The notes under the pieces: generated by a model
Told to the model about the DNA's origin: nothing
The model's database searches: none
Seen by the model: the letters and a program-made list of their open reading frames with translations, nothing else
Made by a program: the position numbers and the translations under genes
In this document: one piece after another, positions 1 through 7,561 of the stretch
How the letters are laid out: every line of letters starts with the position of its first letter
How positions within the stretch are numbered: position 1 is the stretch's first letter
Assembly (NCBI RefSeq): GCF_000773975.1
Contig: NZ_JRUQ01000111.1
Location: 1-39,359 of the forward strand
Source of the DNA: Erwinia typographi
GTDB lineage: Bacteria > Pseudomonadota > Gammaproteobacteria > Enterobacterales > Enterobacteriaceae
Reading direction: 5' to 3'
DNA length: 39,359 nt

Positions 1-20
1 ACCAACTGAGCTAATCACCC
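1..20 (-). tRNA. 5' end of a tRNA gene, probably tRNA-Val(TAC); partial
   Basis: Read on the minus strand, the first 20 bases are GGGTGATTAGCTCAGTTGGT: a 7-base acceptor half, U8-A9 and the start of the D arm. The acceptor matches enterobacterial tRNA-Val(TAC); tRNA-Lys would begin GGGTCGT. A valUXY-lysV operon divergent from gltX is the E. coli arrangement. The anticodon lies outside the window, so the amino acid is an inference. Confidence 0.75.
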
Positions 21-37
21 CCGCTGTGTGGAGTCGC

Positions 38-65
38 ATTATAGGGATCGCGGCAAATGAGTCAA
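38..65 (-). promoter_or_regulatory. sigma-70 promoter of the tRNA-Val operon
   Basis: On the minus strand there is a -35 TTGACT (65-60), a 16-base spacer and a perfect -10 TATAAT (43-38). They sit directly upstream of the tRNA 5' end, as expected for a stable-RNA operon. The sequence after the -10 starts GCGACTCC. Confidence 0.75.
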
Positions 66-188
66 CGGTTTTTAAAACGAAAATGTGCGTTCGTCTTAAA
101 ATTAAACAAGATGTTGCGCTTTTGTGCAGAAAACGCAGCGGGTCAGGTTCTTTTGCGCCAAAGGCCTTCAACAACCGGGGGAATGCCG

Positions 189-216
189 TTGAGGATTCGC
201 CTTCAGATGGTAGAAT
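189..216 (+). promoter_or_regulatory. candidate gltX promoter
   Basis: TTGAGG (189-194), a 16-base spacer and TAGAAT (211-216) form a reasonable sigma-70 promoter about 80 bases before the gltX start. Other weaker candidates exist in 80-294, so this one is only the best match by eye. Confidence 0.4.
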
Positions 217-294
217 GTTGTCCACTTTCTGTTGGTCTTTATCAGACCTCTCCCGGCATTGGCCGACTCTGATAGCGTAATAAGGCAGCTGTTA

Positions 295-1710
295 ATGAAA
301 ATCAAAACCCGCTTCGCACCCAGCCCAACCGGCTACCTGCACGTTGGTGGCGCTCGTACCGCCCTCTATTCCTGGCTGTTCGCCCGCCACCAGGGCGGTG
401 AGTTTGTGCTGCGTATCGAAGACACCGACCTTGAACGCTCAACGCAGCAGGCTATCGACGCGATTATGGATGGCATGAACTGGCTGAACCTTGACTGGGA
501 CGAGGGCCCGTACTACCAGACTAAGCGTTTCGATCGCTATAACGCCGTGATTGACCAGATGTTAGAGGCTGGCTCAGCTTATAAATGCTACTGCTCAAAA
601 GAGCGGCTGGATGCGCTGCGCGAAACGCAGATGGAAAATCATGAAAAGCCGCGCTACGACGGCCGCTGCCGCGATAGTCATGAGCATCATGCTGACGATG
701 AGCCTTGCGTGGTGCGCTTTCGCAACCCGCAGGAAGGATCGGTGATCTTTGACGATCAGATCCGTGGTCCCATCGAGTTCAGCAATCAGGAGCTGGACGA
801 TCTGATCATTCGCCGTACCGACGGCGCGCCAACCTATAACTTCTGCGTAGTGATCGATGACTGGGATATGGAAATTACCCATGTGATCCGGGGTGAAGAC
901 CACATCAACAACACGCCGCGTCAGATCAACATTCTGCAAGCCATTGGCGCTAAGGTGCCGGTCTATGCCCATGTGTCGATGATCCTCGGCGATGACGGTA
1001 AAAAGCTGTCCAAGCGCCACGGCGCGGTTGGCGTGATGCAGTATCGTGACGACGGCTATCTGCCGGAAGCGCTGCTGAACTACCTGGTGCGGCTGGGCTG
1101 GTCCAGCGGCGATCGGGAGATCTTCAGCATTGACGAGATGAAAGAGCTGTTCGACCTGAATGCCGTCAGCAAGTCCGCCAGCGCATTCAATACCGAGAAG
1201 CTCCAGTGGCTCAACCACCACTACATTACCAGCCTGGCGCCTGAATATGTTGCCACCCATCTGCAGTGGCATATCGAGCAGGAAAACATCGACACGCGCA
1301 CTGGACCTGAGCTGGCGCAGCTGGTTACGCTGCTGGGCGAGCGCTGCAAGACGCTGAAAGAGATGGCGGCTTCCTGTCGCTACTTCTATGAAGATTTTGC
1401 TGAGTTCGATGCCGACGCGGCGAAAAAACACCTGCGTCCGGTAGCGCGACAGCCTCTGGAAGTGGTTCGCGATAAGCTGGGCGCCATTACTGAATGGACG
1501 GCAGAAAACGTTCATCAGGCTATTCAGGCGACCGCTGACGAGCTGGAAGTGGGTATGGGTAAAGTCGGTATGCCGCTACGCGTGGCCGTGACCGGCGCGG
1601 GTCAGTCACCCGCGCTGGACGTCACCGTGCACGCTATCGGCCAGACTCGTTCCCTGGCCCGCATTGGGCAGGCGCTGGGCTATATTGCCGGGCGTGAAGC
1701 TCAGCAGTAA
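295..1710 (+). CDS. gltX: glutamate--tRNA ligase
   Basis: Class I aminoacyl-tRNA synthetase that charges tRNA-Glu with glutamate in the cytoplasm. The product is 471 residues, the same length as E. coli GltX, and nearly collinear with it. The HIGH-type signature lies in PSPTGYLHVGG near the N-terminus and the KMSKS equivalent is KKLSKRHG. The cysteines of the zinc-binding insert (YKCYCSKE, then DGRCRDSHEHH) are present. An upstream in-frame start at 232 adds 21 residues not found in the family, so the ATG at 295 beginning MKIKTRF is preferred. It is divergent from the tRNA operon and convergent with yfeC, with a shared terminator. Confidence 0.98.
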   Translation: MKIKTRFAPSPTGYLHVGGARTALYSWLFARHQGGEFVLRIEDTDLERSTQQAIDAIMDGMNWLNLDWDEGPYYQTKRFDRYNAVIDQMLEAGSAYKCYCSKERLDALRETQMENHEKPRYDGRCRDSHEHHADDEPCVVRFRNPQEGSVIFDDQIRGPIEFSNQELDDLIIRRTDGAPTYNFCVVIDDWDMEITHVIRGEDHINNTPRQINILQAIGAKVPVYAHVSMILGDDGKKLSKRHGAVGVMQYRDDGYLPEALLNYLVRLGWSSGDREIFSIDEMKELFDLNAVSKSASAFNTEKLQWLNHHYITSLAPEYVATHLQWHIEQENIDTRTGPELAQLVTLLGERCKTLKEMAASCRYFYEDFAEFDADAAKKHLRPVARQPLEVVRDKLGAITEWTAENVHQAIQATADELEVGMGKVGMPLRVAVTGAGQSPALDVTVHAIGQTRSLARIGQALGYIAGREAQQ

Positions 1711-1732
1711 AACCCACGACGCGTTCAAAAAG

Positions 1733-1757
1733 ATCCGGCCATCAGGCCGGATTTTTT
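1733..1757. terminator. bidirectional Rho-independent terminator gltX/yfeC
   Basis: ATCCGGCC (1733-1740), loop ATCA, GGCCGGAT (1745-1752), then a T run. An A-rich stretch before the stem lets it work for the minus-strand gene too. It lies between the two convergent genes and overlaps the end of yfeC. Confidence 0.9.
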
Positions 1758-2116
1758 TATGGCTGGTCATCGCTGATATCCAGGCGACGCAGCAAGCCTT
1801 GTATGCCTTCACGTAACAGCATCGCGTACAACTTTTCCTGCTCTTCGCTGTTCATTTGCTGTAACGAAGTCATTAACAGCGAGGAAAGAGAATTCGGTGG
1901 GACGCGATAGGTCGCCGAAGGTTCGGCGGCATGACGAGTAGATTTAAGAAAGGTTCTGACCCGTTCGTCAATATGGATCAGCCGGGCTTTTCCACCCTGA
2001 ACGCCGGGTTTTGGCTTGGTGATCCAGCGCTCTTTCTTCACCCATTTATTGATCGTCTGACGGCTGAAACCTGTCTCTCTGGCCAGTTCTTCTGGCGTTA
2101 ACCATTCCTTTTTCAT
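1757..2116 (-). CDS. yfeC: YfeC-like DNA-binding protein (DUF1323)
   Basis: A 119-residue protein with an N-terminal helix-turn-helix: TPEELARETGFSRQTINKWV (about residues 6-25), followed by the family signature PKPGVQGGKARL. It closely resembles E. coli YfeC/YfeD, putative transcription regulators that also sit next to gltX. The ATG at 2116 is chosen over an in-frame start 13 codons upstream because AGGA lies 8 bases before it and the homologue begins there. Its targets are unknown. The C-terminal part (LLREGIQGLLRRL) matches the family. Confidence 0.85.
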   Translation of the reverse strand: MKKEWLTPEELARETGFSRQTINKWVKKERWITKPKPGVQGGKARLIHIDERVRTFLKSTRHAAEPSATYRVPPNSLSSLLMTSLQQMNSEEQEKLYAMLLREGIQGLLRRLDISDDQP

Positions 2117-2221
2117 ATTGCAATTCCTGTTTGCGACGTTAGATAACGTCAACATATTACAGCTTTTTGTTGCGTGAACAACTAACAGGAATCAGTAATA
2201 GCGGGACGGGGCGGTAAGAAG

Positions 2222-2237
2222 AGGGGGAATTCCCCCT
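2222..2237 (-). terminator. palindrome downstream of the FNT gene, possible terminator
   Basis: AGGGGGAATTCCCCCT is a perfect 16-base palindrome about 27 bases after the FNT stop. On the minus strand it is followed by TCTTCTT. A smaller hairpin, CTGCC/GGCAG, lies next to it. With almost no loop it is not a textbook terminator. Confidence 0.45.
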
Positions 2238-2264
2238 GCCGCAGAGGCAGAGGGAAAGAGTCAC

Positions 2265-3053
2265 TTAGCTGGACGCTTTTTCAGACTCGGACTGCGGGCG
2301 GTAGGCCATGTAATAAGCCAGGCCAACAAATACCGCTCCGCCAACGGTGTTGCCAAGGAAAACGGCAACAAAGTTAGGCAGGTAGGCTGACCAGCTCAGA
2401 TAGCCGGCGAAAATGGCGGCGGGCACAATAAACATGTTGGCGACGACGTGCTGGAAGCCGATGGCGACGAAGGCCATAACCGGGAACCACATGCCAAAAA
2501 TTTTACCGACCACGTCTTTGCTGGCAAACGCCAGCCAGGTAGCCAGACACACCAGCCAGTTACAGCCGATACCGGAGATAAAGGCATTGGTGAAGTCGGC
2601 GTTAACCTTAGCGGTGGCGATGGCAACGGTCTTCTTCAGGTAGTCGCCTTCGGTCATGCCCAGCATATGGCCAAAGAACCAGGCGATGGCGACGCTGCCG
2701 ATAAAGTTGGCCACAGTCACCCAGAACCAGTTGCGCACCACGCTCCCGCCGCTGATCTGGCGGGCAAACCAGGCAATGGGCATCGTCATCATGTTGCCGG
2801 TAAGCAGTTCTCCCCCTGCCAGAATGGTCAAAATGATGCCGACCGGGAACACCGCGGCGCCAAGCAGGCCACCGAATGAACCCCAGTCCGCAGGCAGAGA
2901 GTTGATCACATGGAGGTCCAGCAGGAAACCGAGCGCAATAAAGGCGCCGGCGAGAAAACCGAGGATCAGTAAAGTAGGAATGGAAGCCTGGCTTTTAGCC
3001 ACGCCGGACTGAATAGCAACCGCAGCGATTTCTTTAGGTGAATACAAGGACAT
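2265..3053 (-). CDS. formate/nitrite transporter family channel (FocA/NirC-like)
   Basis: A 262-residue inner-membrane protein with about six hydrophobic segments and the FNT signatures: AGGELLTGNMM (residues 79-89) and GFQHVVANMF (199-208). FNT proteins are pentameric channels for formate, nitrite or similar small anions. The pore histidine is H202, and a lysine at about 149 may correspond to the second pore cation. The residue before the histidine is Gln, whereas the FocA and NirC sequences I recall have Glu. The substrate cannot be assigned: it is not a clear orthologue of focA, nirC or yfdC. The gene stands alone, facing away from the tRNA-Ala genes, and its Shine-Dalgarno is weak. Confidence 0.85.
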   Translation of the reverse strand: MSLYSPKEIAAVAIQSGVAKSQASIPTLLILGFLAGAFIALGFLLDLHVINSLPADWGSFGGLLGAAVFPVGIILTILAGGELLTGNMMTMPIAWFARQISGGSVVRNWFWVTVANFIGSVAIAWFFGHMLGMTEGDYLKKTVAIATAKVNADFTNAFISGIGCNWLVCLATWLAFASKDVVGKIFGMWFPVMAFVAIGFQHVVANMFIVPAAIFAGYLSWSAYLPNFVAVFLGNTVGGAVFVGLAYYMAYRPQSESEKASS

Positions 3054-3410
3054 AATAGCTCTGATTCTGGTGTAGTGAAGGATAGAGTGGCCGGATCCAT
3101 CGCGTCATAGCTACGCGCGCATCCAGCGCTGAGAGGGTCCCGGCCTTCGAAAACGCGGGCAGTTTTGCACGAGAAATTAACAAAAACAAGATCAATTAGG
3201 CAGCTAATTAACCTTCTGTTTACAGGATGGCGCGGTGCGAAAGCCAGTCGCAGAAATTTAAGGTAGAAATTCCGTTATTAGCGCTATTTTGTCGCCATTC
3301 AGGCCGCAGCCAGGGCGGTTTCTGCTGGTTAAGTACCCGCGTCAACATGGCACTTTTTGCGCGGCGTTGACGGCTTTTTCAGCGATCGGGCACAGTTTGG
3401 TAATTTGCCG
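3054..3410. other. intergenic region between the FNT gene and the tRNA-Ala promoter
   Basis: About 360 bases with no gene I can support. It must hold the minus-strand promoter of the FNT channel. A single FNR-like half site (TTGAT, minus strand, near 3190-3200) is visible, but I see no convincing full FNR or CRP palindrome. Confidence 0.4.
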
Positions 3411-3439
3411 TTGACACCACTAGCACCGTTTCATATTAT
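3411..3439 (+). promoter_or_regulatory. promoter of the tRNA-Ala pair, stringent type
   Basis: Perfect -35 TTGACA (3411-3416), 17-base spacer, -10 TATTAT (3434-3439), then the G+C-rich discriminator CCCCGCCGTCG. That discriminator is typical of stable-RNA promoters shut down by ppGpp. Confidence 0.9.
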
Positions 3440-3485
3440 CCCCGCCGTCGAGACGACATGGTTGTCCGGCGAGGTTATCCGGTTT

Positions 3486-3561
<76 letters not shown>

Positions 3562-3609
3562 AATCTTCACCAGGAGATTGGTCGCGCCGGATAACAGATT
3601 GAATGTAGT

Positions 3610-3685
<76 letters not shown>

Positions 3686-3927
3686 ATCAACCCTTCGGAC
3701 AGATATCAGTTCGCCTCTCGAAAGCTAATGACTCCCCCTGTTTCTAAGTAAGTCTCTCTGCTGATAAATTCAGCGGCTGAAATATAATGCCTTAATGGCA
3801 CCATTTAGTAATAAATCCATTTTTAAGTTTATGAGAATTATAATTATTACATGTGAATCCTGTCACATCAATAATAAGCATGCGCCTTTATTCTGCTTTT
3901 GACTTTGCGGAACAGGGCGCTTCTATA

Positions 3928-4323
3928 ATGAATTATAATTTTTATATTATACTTGGATTGTTTATATTTATTCCAGCCAGAGCGAGTGAAAGTCTTGAAA
4001 CTGACTTTTATAAAATTAACGTATTCTCGATCGGTTTTAATGGATTTGTTGCGCGGAAAATGCCACAGCAGGTTCTTTATGAAAAAATCCTCAGTCAGGA
4101 GGATTCGGCTGTATTTTTCGAAAATGCCATCAGATCACCCTATTCAACACCAGAGAGCAAGCTCTATGCTGCCTGCGGATTGTGGGAGATGAAACGGTAT
4201 ATGCTGGAAAAGATTATTCCGCCTTTAACCGCTGAACGTGTCTCCGTTTTAAAGGCTGACAGGTTGTTCAGAGAACGTTTTGAACAGATATTTCAATCAA
4301 TAAAACAGCACGGTTGTAATTAA
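3928..4323 (+). CDS. small exported hypothetical protein
   Basis: About 131 residues from the ATG at 3928, with a signal peptide: MNYN, then a hydrophobic run FYIILGLFIFIP, and a likely cleavage after ARA. The mature part ends in HGCN and contains AACGLWEMKRY, so a disulfide between the two cysteines is plausible. I do not recognise the family. In-frame starts at 3853 (GTG) and 3880 (ATG) are possible, but they would put 16-25 residues before the signal peptide. None of the starts has a strong ribosome site. The gene and its upstream DNA are much richer in A+T than their neighbours and lie just after the tRNA pair, which suggests an acquired gene. Confidence 0.55.
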   Translation: MNYNFYIILGLFIFIPARASESLETDFYKINVFSIGFNGFVARKMPQQVLYEKILSQEDSAVFFENAIRSPYSTPESKLYAACGLWEMKRYMLEKIIPPLTAERVSVLKADRLFRERFEQIFQSIKQHGCN

Positions 4324-4349
4324 ATCACATGGAGGAAATAAAGACGCTA

Positions 4350-4388
4350 ATCATTCAGGGCAATGCAGTAATACCTGCCCCGAATGAT
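4350..4388. terminator. hairpin between convergent genes
   Basis: ATCATTC/GAATGAT and GGGCA/TGCCC pair with one mismatch between them around a 13-base loop. It lies between the exported-protein gene and the rhodanese gene. There is no T run, so it may be a weak bidirectional terminator. Confidence 0.45.
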
Positions 4389-4400
4389 ATCAGAGACCCG

Positions 4401-6008
4401 CTAGCGATTATTTATCTGCAACACATTGAACCCATGCGTGCCGTCACGATTGAGCTGGGCAATTAGCCCAAACTCCCAGTCCAGATAATCCTGCATCGAT
4501 TTTGCTGAGTTATTGGTGCCTTCATAAGGGCGGCGATAGCGGTCAGTGCGCGGCTGCAATAATAAGCTTTCTCCCTGCTCAACCGGCAACCCGCTGGCTC
4601 GCCATGCCGCATTGCCGCCTTTCAGTACCGCCACCGGTTTGCCGCTAAGCTGCTGAAGTTCTTCCACCGCATAGCGCGCCAGTAAACTGCTGCCGCAGGT
4701 CACCACATAGCGTTCGGCAGTGGGCAGTGCCTGTAGCCCTTTCTGCGTCAGCAAGCTGCGCTGGAGCCACGCGGCGCCGGGAATATGGCTGGCGACATAG
4801 TTGGCGCTGCTGGTGAAGTCCAGTACCTGCGTCCCGGCCGTATTCAGCCAGTCTGACAGTTCGGCCGGTGAGATTTCTTGCCGTGTGGCAAGCGCAGGGA
4901 CCTTCGCCGCCCAGCCGCCTTGTTCGCTGAAATCGCCCGGCGTTAATCCGTCCAGCACCGATACGTCCCAGCCCATCTGTACCAGCCAGGAGGCGCTCAT
5001 ATTGGCGCGCACGCCGTCGTCATCGGCTAACACGATCCGTGCGCCGCGTACGCTGGCGTAATGATCCGTCTCTTGTACCAGTTGCCCTCCTGGTGTGGAA
5101 CGCGCCCCCGGAAGATGCCCGCTGGCGTACTCTTCCGGATCGCGCACGTCAAAGAGGTAAACGGTGTGCGTCTGCGCCTGCTGCCACTGGTGAAGCTGCG
5201 TCAGCGTCAGGCGCTTAACGCCAGCCTGGTCGGCGACGCTGCGCGCGCTGCGGGCAGCCTGACTTCTGGCGGCATCGCTGCTCTGACCATAGCGCCGGGA
5301 CTGTCCATGCTCCAGCTTCTGTCCGGCAAGCGTCCAGCCAATGGTGCCATTTCTCAGAGCAAACACCGGATTGGTTATTCCTGCATTGACCAGCGACTGC
5401 GTACCGATAATGCTGCGGGTTCTTCCCGCACAGTTGACAATCACCCTTGTGGTTGGCGAGGGAACCAAATCCCGAACCCGTAGCACCAGCTCTGCGCCAG
5501 GTACGCTAATGCCGCCGGGAATGCTCATCGTCTGGTATTCATCAAACCGACGGCTGTCCAGCACTACAACCGGTTCTCCACTTTCCAGCAGCGCCTTAAC
5601 TTCTTCCGCAGGCAGGGAAGGAGTATGGGTCCGGCTCTCTACCAGTTCACCAAAGGCTTTGCTCGGTGAATTAACGTCAATAAACAGTTCGCCACCGGCC
5701 TCCCGCCAGCCTTGCAGATCGCCTTTAAGCAGCGCGACATTACCATAGCCCAGCGCTTTTAAGCGCGCGGCCGCCTGGCTAACCAGGCCTTCGCCGTTAT
5801 CGTAAAGCGTAATCGGAGTCGCGAAACGCGGAACCCGGTCCAGGATTTCAATCTCCAGCTTCGACAGCGGAATGTTTACCGCAAACAGCGGATGGCCTTC
5901 GGCATAGTGCGCCTCTTCCCGGACATCGATCAGGGCCAGCTCCTGCTTCTCTGATAAAGCCTGGCGAATATCGTGATAACTGCGGGTGTGGATAAGATGA
6001 TCAACCAT
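4401..6008 (-). CDS. four-domain rhodanese-like sulfurtransferase
   Basis: 535 residues made of four rhodanese repeats at roughly 8-108, 130-230, 265-370 and 375-478. Rhodaneses move sulfane sulfur through a persulfide on a loop cysteine. Only repeats 2 (C193, in NCAGRTRS) and 4 (C438, in TCGSSLL) have it. In repeats 1 (LYDNGEG, D70) and 3 (LADDDGV, about D330) an acidic residue takes its place. No signal peptide is seen, so it is probably cytoplasmic. The start overlaps the end of the dioxygenase gene by 8 bases, making it the last gene of a tightly coupled organosulfur operon. Its donor and acceptor are unknown; thiosulfate or a product of thiol oxidation are guesses. Confidence 0.9.
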   Translation of the reverse strand: MVDHLIHTRSYHDIRQALSEKQELALIDVREEAHYAEGHPLFAVNIPLSKLEIEILDRVPRFATPITLYDNGEGLVSQAAARLKALGYGNVALLKGDLQGWREAGGELFIDVNSPSKAFGELVESRTHTPSLPAEEVKALLESGEPVVVLDSRRFDEYQTMSIPGGISVPGAELVLRVRDLVPSPTTRVIVNCAGRTRSIIGTQSLVNAGITNPVFALRNGTIGWTLAGQKLEHGQSRRYGQSSDAARSQAARSARSVADQAGVKRLTLTQLHQWQQAQTHTVYLFDVRDPEEYASGHLPGARSTPGGQLVQETDHYASVRGARIVLADDDGVRANMSASWLVQMGWDVSVLDGLTPGDFSEQGGWAAKVPALATRQEISPAELSDWLNTAGTQVLDFTSSANYVASHIPGAAWLQRSLLTQKGLQALPTAERYVVTCGSSLLARYAVEELQQLSGKPVAVLKGGNAAWRASGLPVEQGESLLLQPRTDRYRRPYEGTNNSAKSMQDYLDWEFGLIAQLNRDGTHGFNVLQINNR

Positions 6009-6591
6009 GTGAGAGATCCCAGATATTGGGTAAAAAGGCGTTGTTATAGCCGGAGATAAACGGTTTTTCCTCGCCCGTTTCCGTATACACCGCGCGCTTT
6101 ACCGCGCCGATGTTGCCGCCATAAACATGAATACTGATCGATGTGCGATCGCTAAAGGCGTTGCTAACGCGATGGATATCGCCCACCTGCGGCGAAACTG
6201 CCTCCACGCTGCCCGGCTCCAGGCGAATGGGATCGCCGTGAGGAGACAGCCCCTGGGGAGTCAGGGTGAAATTTTGCGAAACCTCTGCGCCGCGCAGCAT
6301 GCCGATCAGTCCCCAAACGCGGTGATCGTGCACCGGGGTAGATTGCCCTGCGCCCCAGACGAAGCTGACCACGGAAAACCGCTGCCGGGCATCGGCATGG
6401 AGCAGATATTGCTGGTAGCGTGCCGGGTCTGGCTGGGCAAACTCATCGGCAAGCCAGTCATCGTGCTGGACAAGCTGCTGCAGCAGCTGGCTGCCGCGCT
6501 GGAGAAGATCGGCTTCGCTCGGCCGTTCATCTACCAGCGTGGCCAGCTCGCCTACAAATTCGCGCAGGCGATGGATCTGTAAATCACTCAT
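6001..6591 (-). CDS. cysteine dioxygenase-type thiol dioxygenase
   Basis: A 196-residue cupin. Iron ligands H88 and H90 (TPVHDHRVWG) and H140 (GDIHRVSN) are present, as is the second-sphere triad S153-H155-Y157 (SISIHVYGG). These positions match mammalian cysteine dioxygenase numbering. The enzyme adds O2 to a thiol to give a sulfinate. Whether the substrate is cysteine or a relative such as 3-mercaptopropionate cannot be told from sequence. The true start is the ATG at 6591; a longer in-frame opening only reads through the upstream gene. It overlaps both neighbours by 8 bases, which implies translational coupling. Confidence 0.9.
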   Translation of the reverse strand: MSDLQIHRLREFVGELATLVDERPSEADLLQRGSQLLQQLVQHDDWLADEFAQPDPARYQQYLLHADARQRFSVVSFVWGAGQSTPVHDHRVWGLIGMLRGAEVSQNFTLTPQGLSPHGDPIRLEPGSVEAVSPQVGDIHRVSNAFSDRTSISIHVYGGNIGAVKRAVYTETGEEKPFISGYNNAFLPNIWDLSHG

Positions 6592-7561
6592 GCTTTGTCT
6601 CCTGGCTGAGAGCGATCTGGTTGGCTTGTGTCGACAGGCTGTAATCAAAAGCCTGGTGAACATCAACCGGTTTAGGGAGAACATGATTTTTATAGAAAAA
6701 GTCGGCGGACTTTTGCAGCGAGTCCGCCAGCTTCGGCGTGAAATCGACCGGGCGAATTTGCGCGCTGGCAATCCAGCGTTGAGTGATGTTTTCCGGCATA
6801 CCCAGTGAAACGGAAAGCGCTTTAGCGAAGGCTTCAGGATGCTGCTGTGCCCAGATTTGGGCTTTTGCCAGGCGGGCCTGCAAATCGGCAATGGCTTCGC
6901 GTTTTCCCGCATCCTTCAGGGCTTCCTCGCGCGCCAGCGCGTAAGAGTAGCCGGAGAGAATACCTTTGCCGCCGCCCTGCGGAACCAAAATATCGCGATC
7001 CACAACTCTTGCAGAAGAGACGTAAGGTTCCCATGTCGCCCAGGCATCAACCGCATGGCTGGCCAGAGCAGCCCGACCATCGACGGGCCCCAGGAAGCGT
7101 AGCGTGACGTCGCCAGGCTTCAGGCCCGCGCGCTCCAGCAGGCCAAGCAGCAAATAGTGCCCCCAGCCGCCGCGGTTGACCGCAATTTGTTTGCCCTTCA
7201 GATCTTTTAAGCTCTGTATCCCGGCGTCGGAACGGGTAAGCAAAGCAATGCTGTCAGGATTGTTCTGCCAGGCGCCAACGGCTTTCACCGGCGCACCGGC
7301 GGCATAAACAAAGAGAAAGGGCAGGTCGCCGGTAAAGCCGACGTCTAATGCGCCAGCATTGAGCGCTTCCTGCACCGGCGCGCCGGAGTCAAACGATGTC
7401 AGTTTGAGATCGTAAGGGAGATCTTTTAGCTGTCCTGATTCACGAAGAGAGATAAAGCGATCGCCTTTCACGTCGCCCAGGCGCAGCGTAACTTTCTCTG
7501 CCGCCGCTGCGGAAGCGGCAACTGTCGACAGGACTATTGCCAGTAACCAGGGGAACCGCAT
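6584..7561 (-). CDS. sulfonate-type ABC transporter substrate-binding protein
   Basis: A 325-residue periplasmic binding protein of the SsuA/TauA/NMT1 type with a signal peptide (MRFPWLLAIVLSTVAASAAAA). Visible family features are LNAGALDVGFTGDLPF, SLKDLKGKQIAVNRGGWGHY and AVDAWATWEPYV. It should deliver an aliphatic sulfonate or sulfonate-like ligand to an ABC permease. None is encoded nearby, so it would have to share one made elsewhere. The C-terminal tail (about 20 residues after DYSLST) is longer than usual and overlaps the dioxygenase start. Its own start shares one base with the stop of the monooxygenase gene. Confidence 0.9.
   Translation of the reverse strand: MRFPWLLAIVLSTVAASAAAAEKVTLRLGDVKGDRFISLRESGQLKDLPYDLKLTSFDSGAPVQEALNAGALDVGFTGDLPFLFVYAAGAPVKAVGAWQNNPDSIALLTRSDAGIQSLKDLKGKQIAVNRGGWGHYLLLGLLERAGLKPGDVTLRFLGPVDGRAALASHAVDAWATWEPYVSSARVVDRDILVPQGGGKGILSGYSYALAREEALKDAGKREAIADLQARLAKAQIWAQQHPEAFAKALSVSLGMPENITQRWIASAQIRPVDFTPKLADSLQKSADFFYKNHVLPKPVDVHQAFDYSLSTQANQIALSQETKHE

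Noticed and set aside
232..294. N-terminal extension of gltX by 21 residues
   Set aside because: GltX homologues begin MKIKTRF at 295, and the total length then equals the E. coli protein.
595..1515. 306-codon minus-strand frame inside gltX
   Set aside because: Antisense shadow of a certain gene; no ribosome site and no recognisable protein pattern.
6592..6912. Long N-terminal extension of the thiol dioxygenase
   Set aside because: It lies inside the binding-protein gene in another frame, and its composition is not protein-like. The family starts at 6591.
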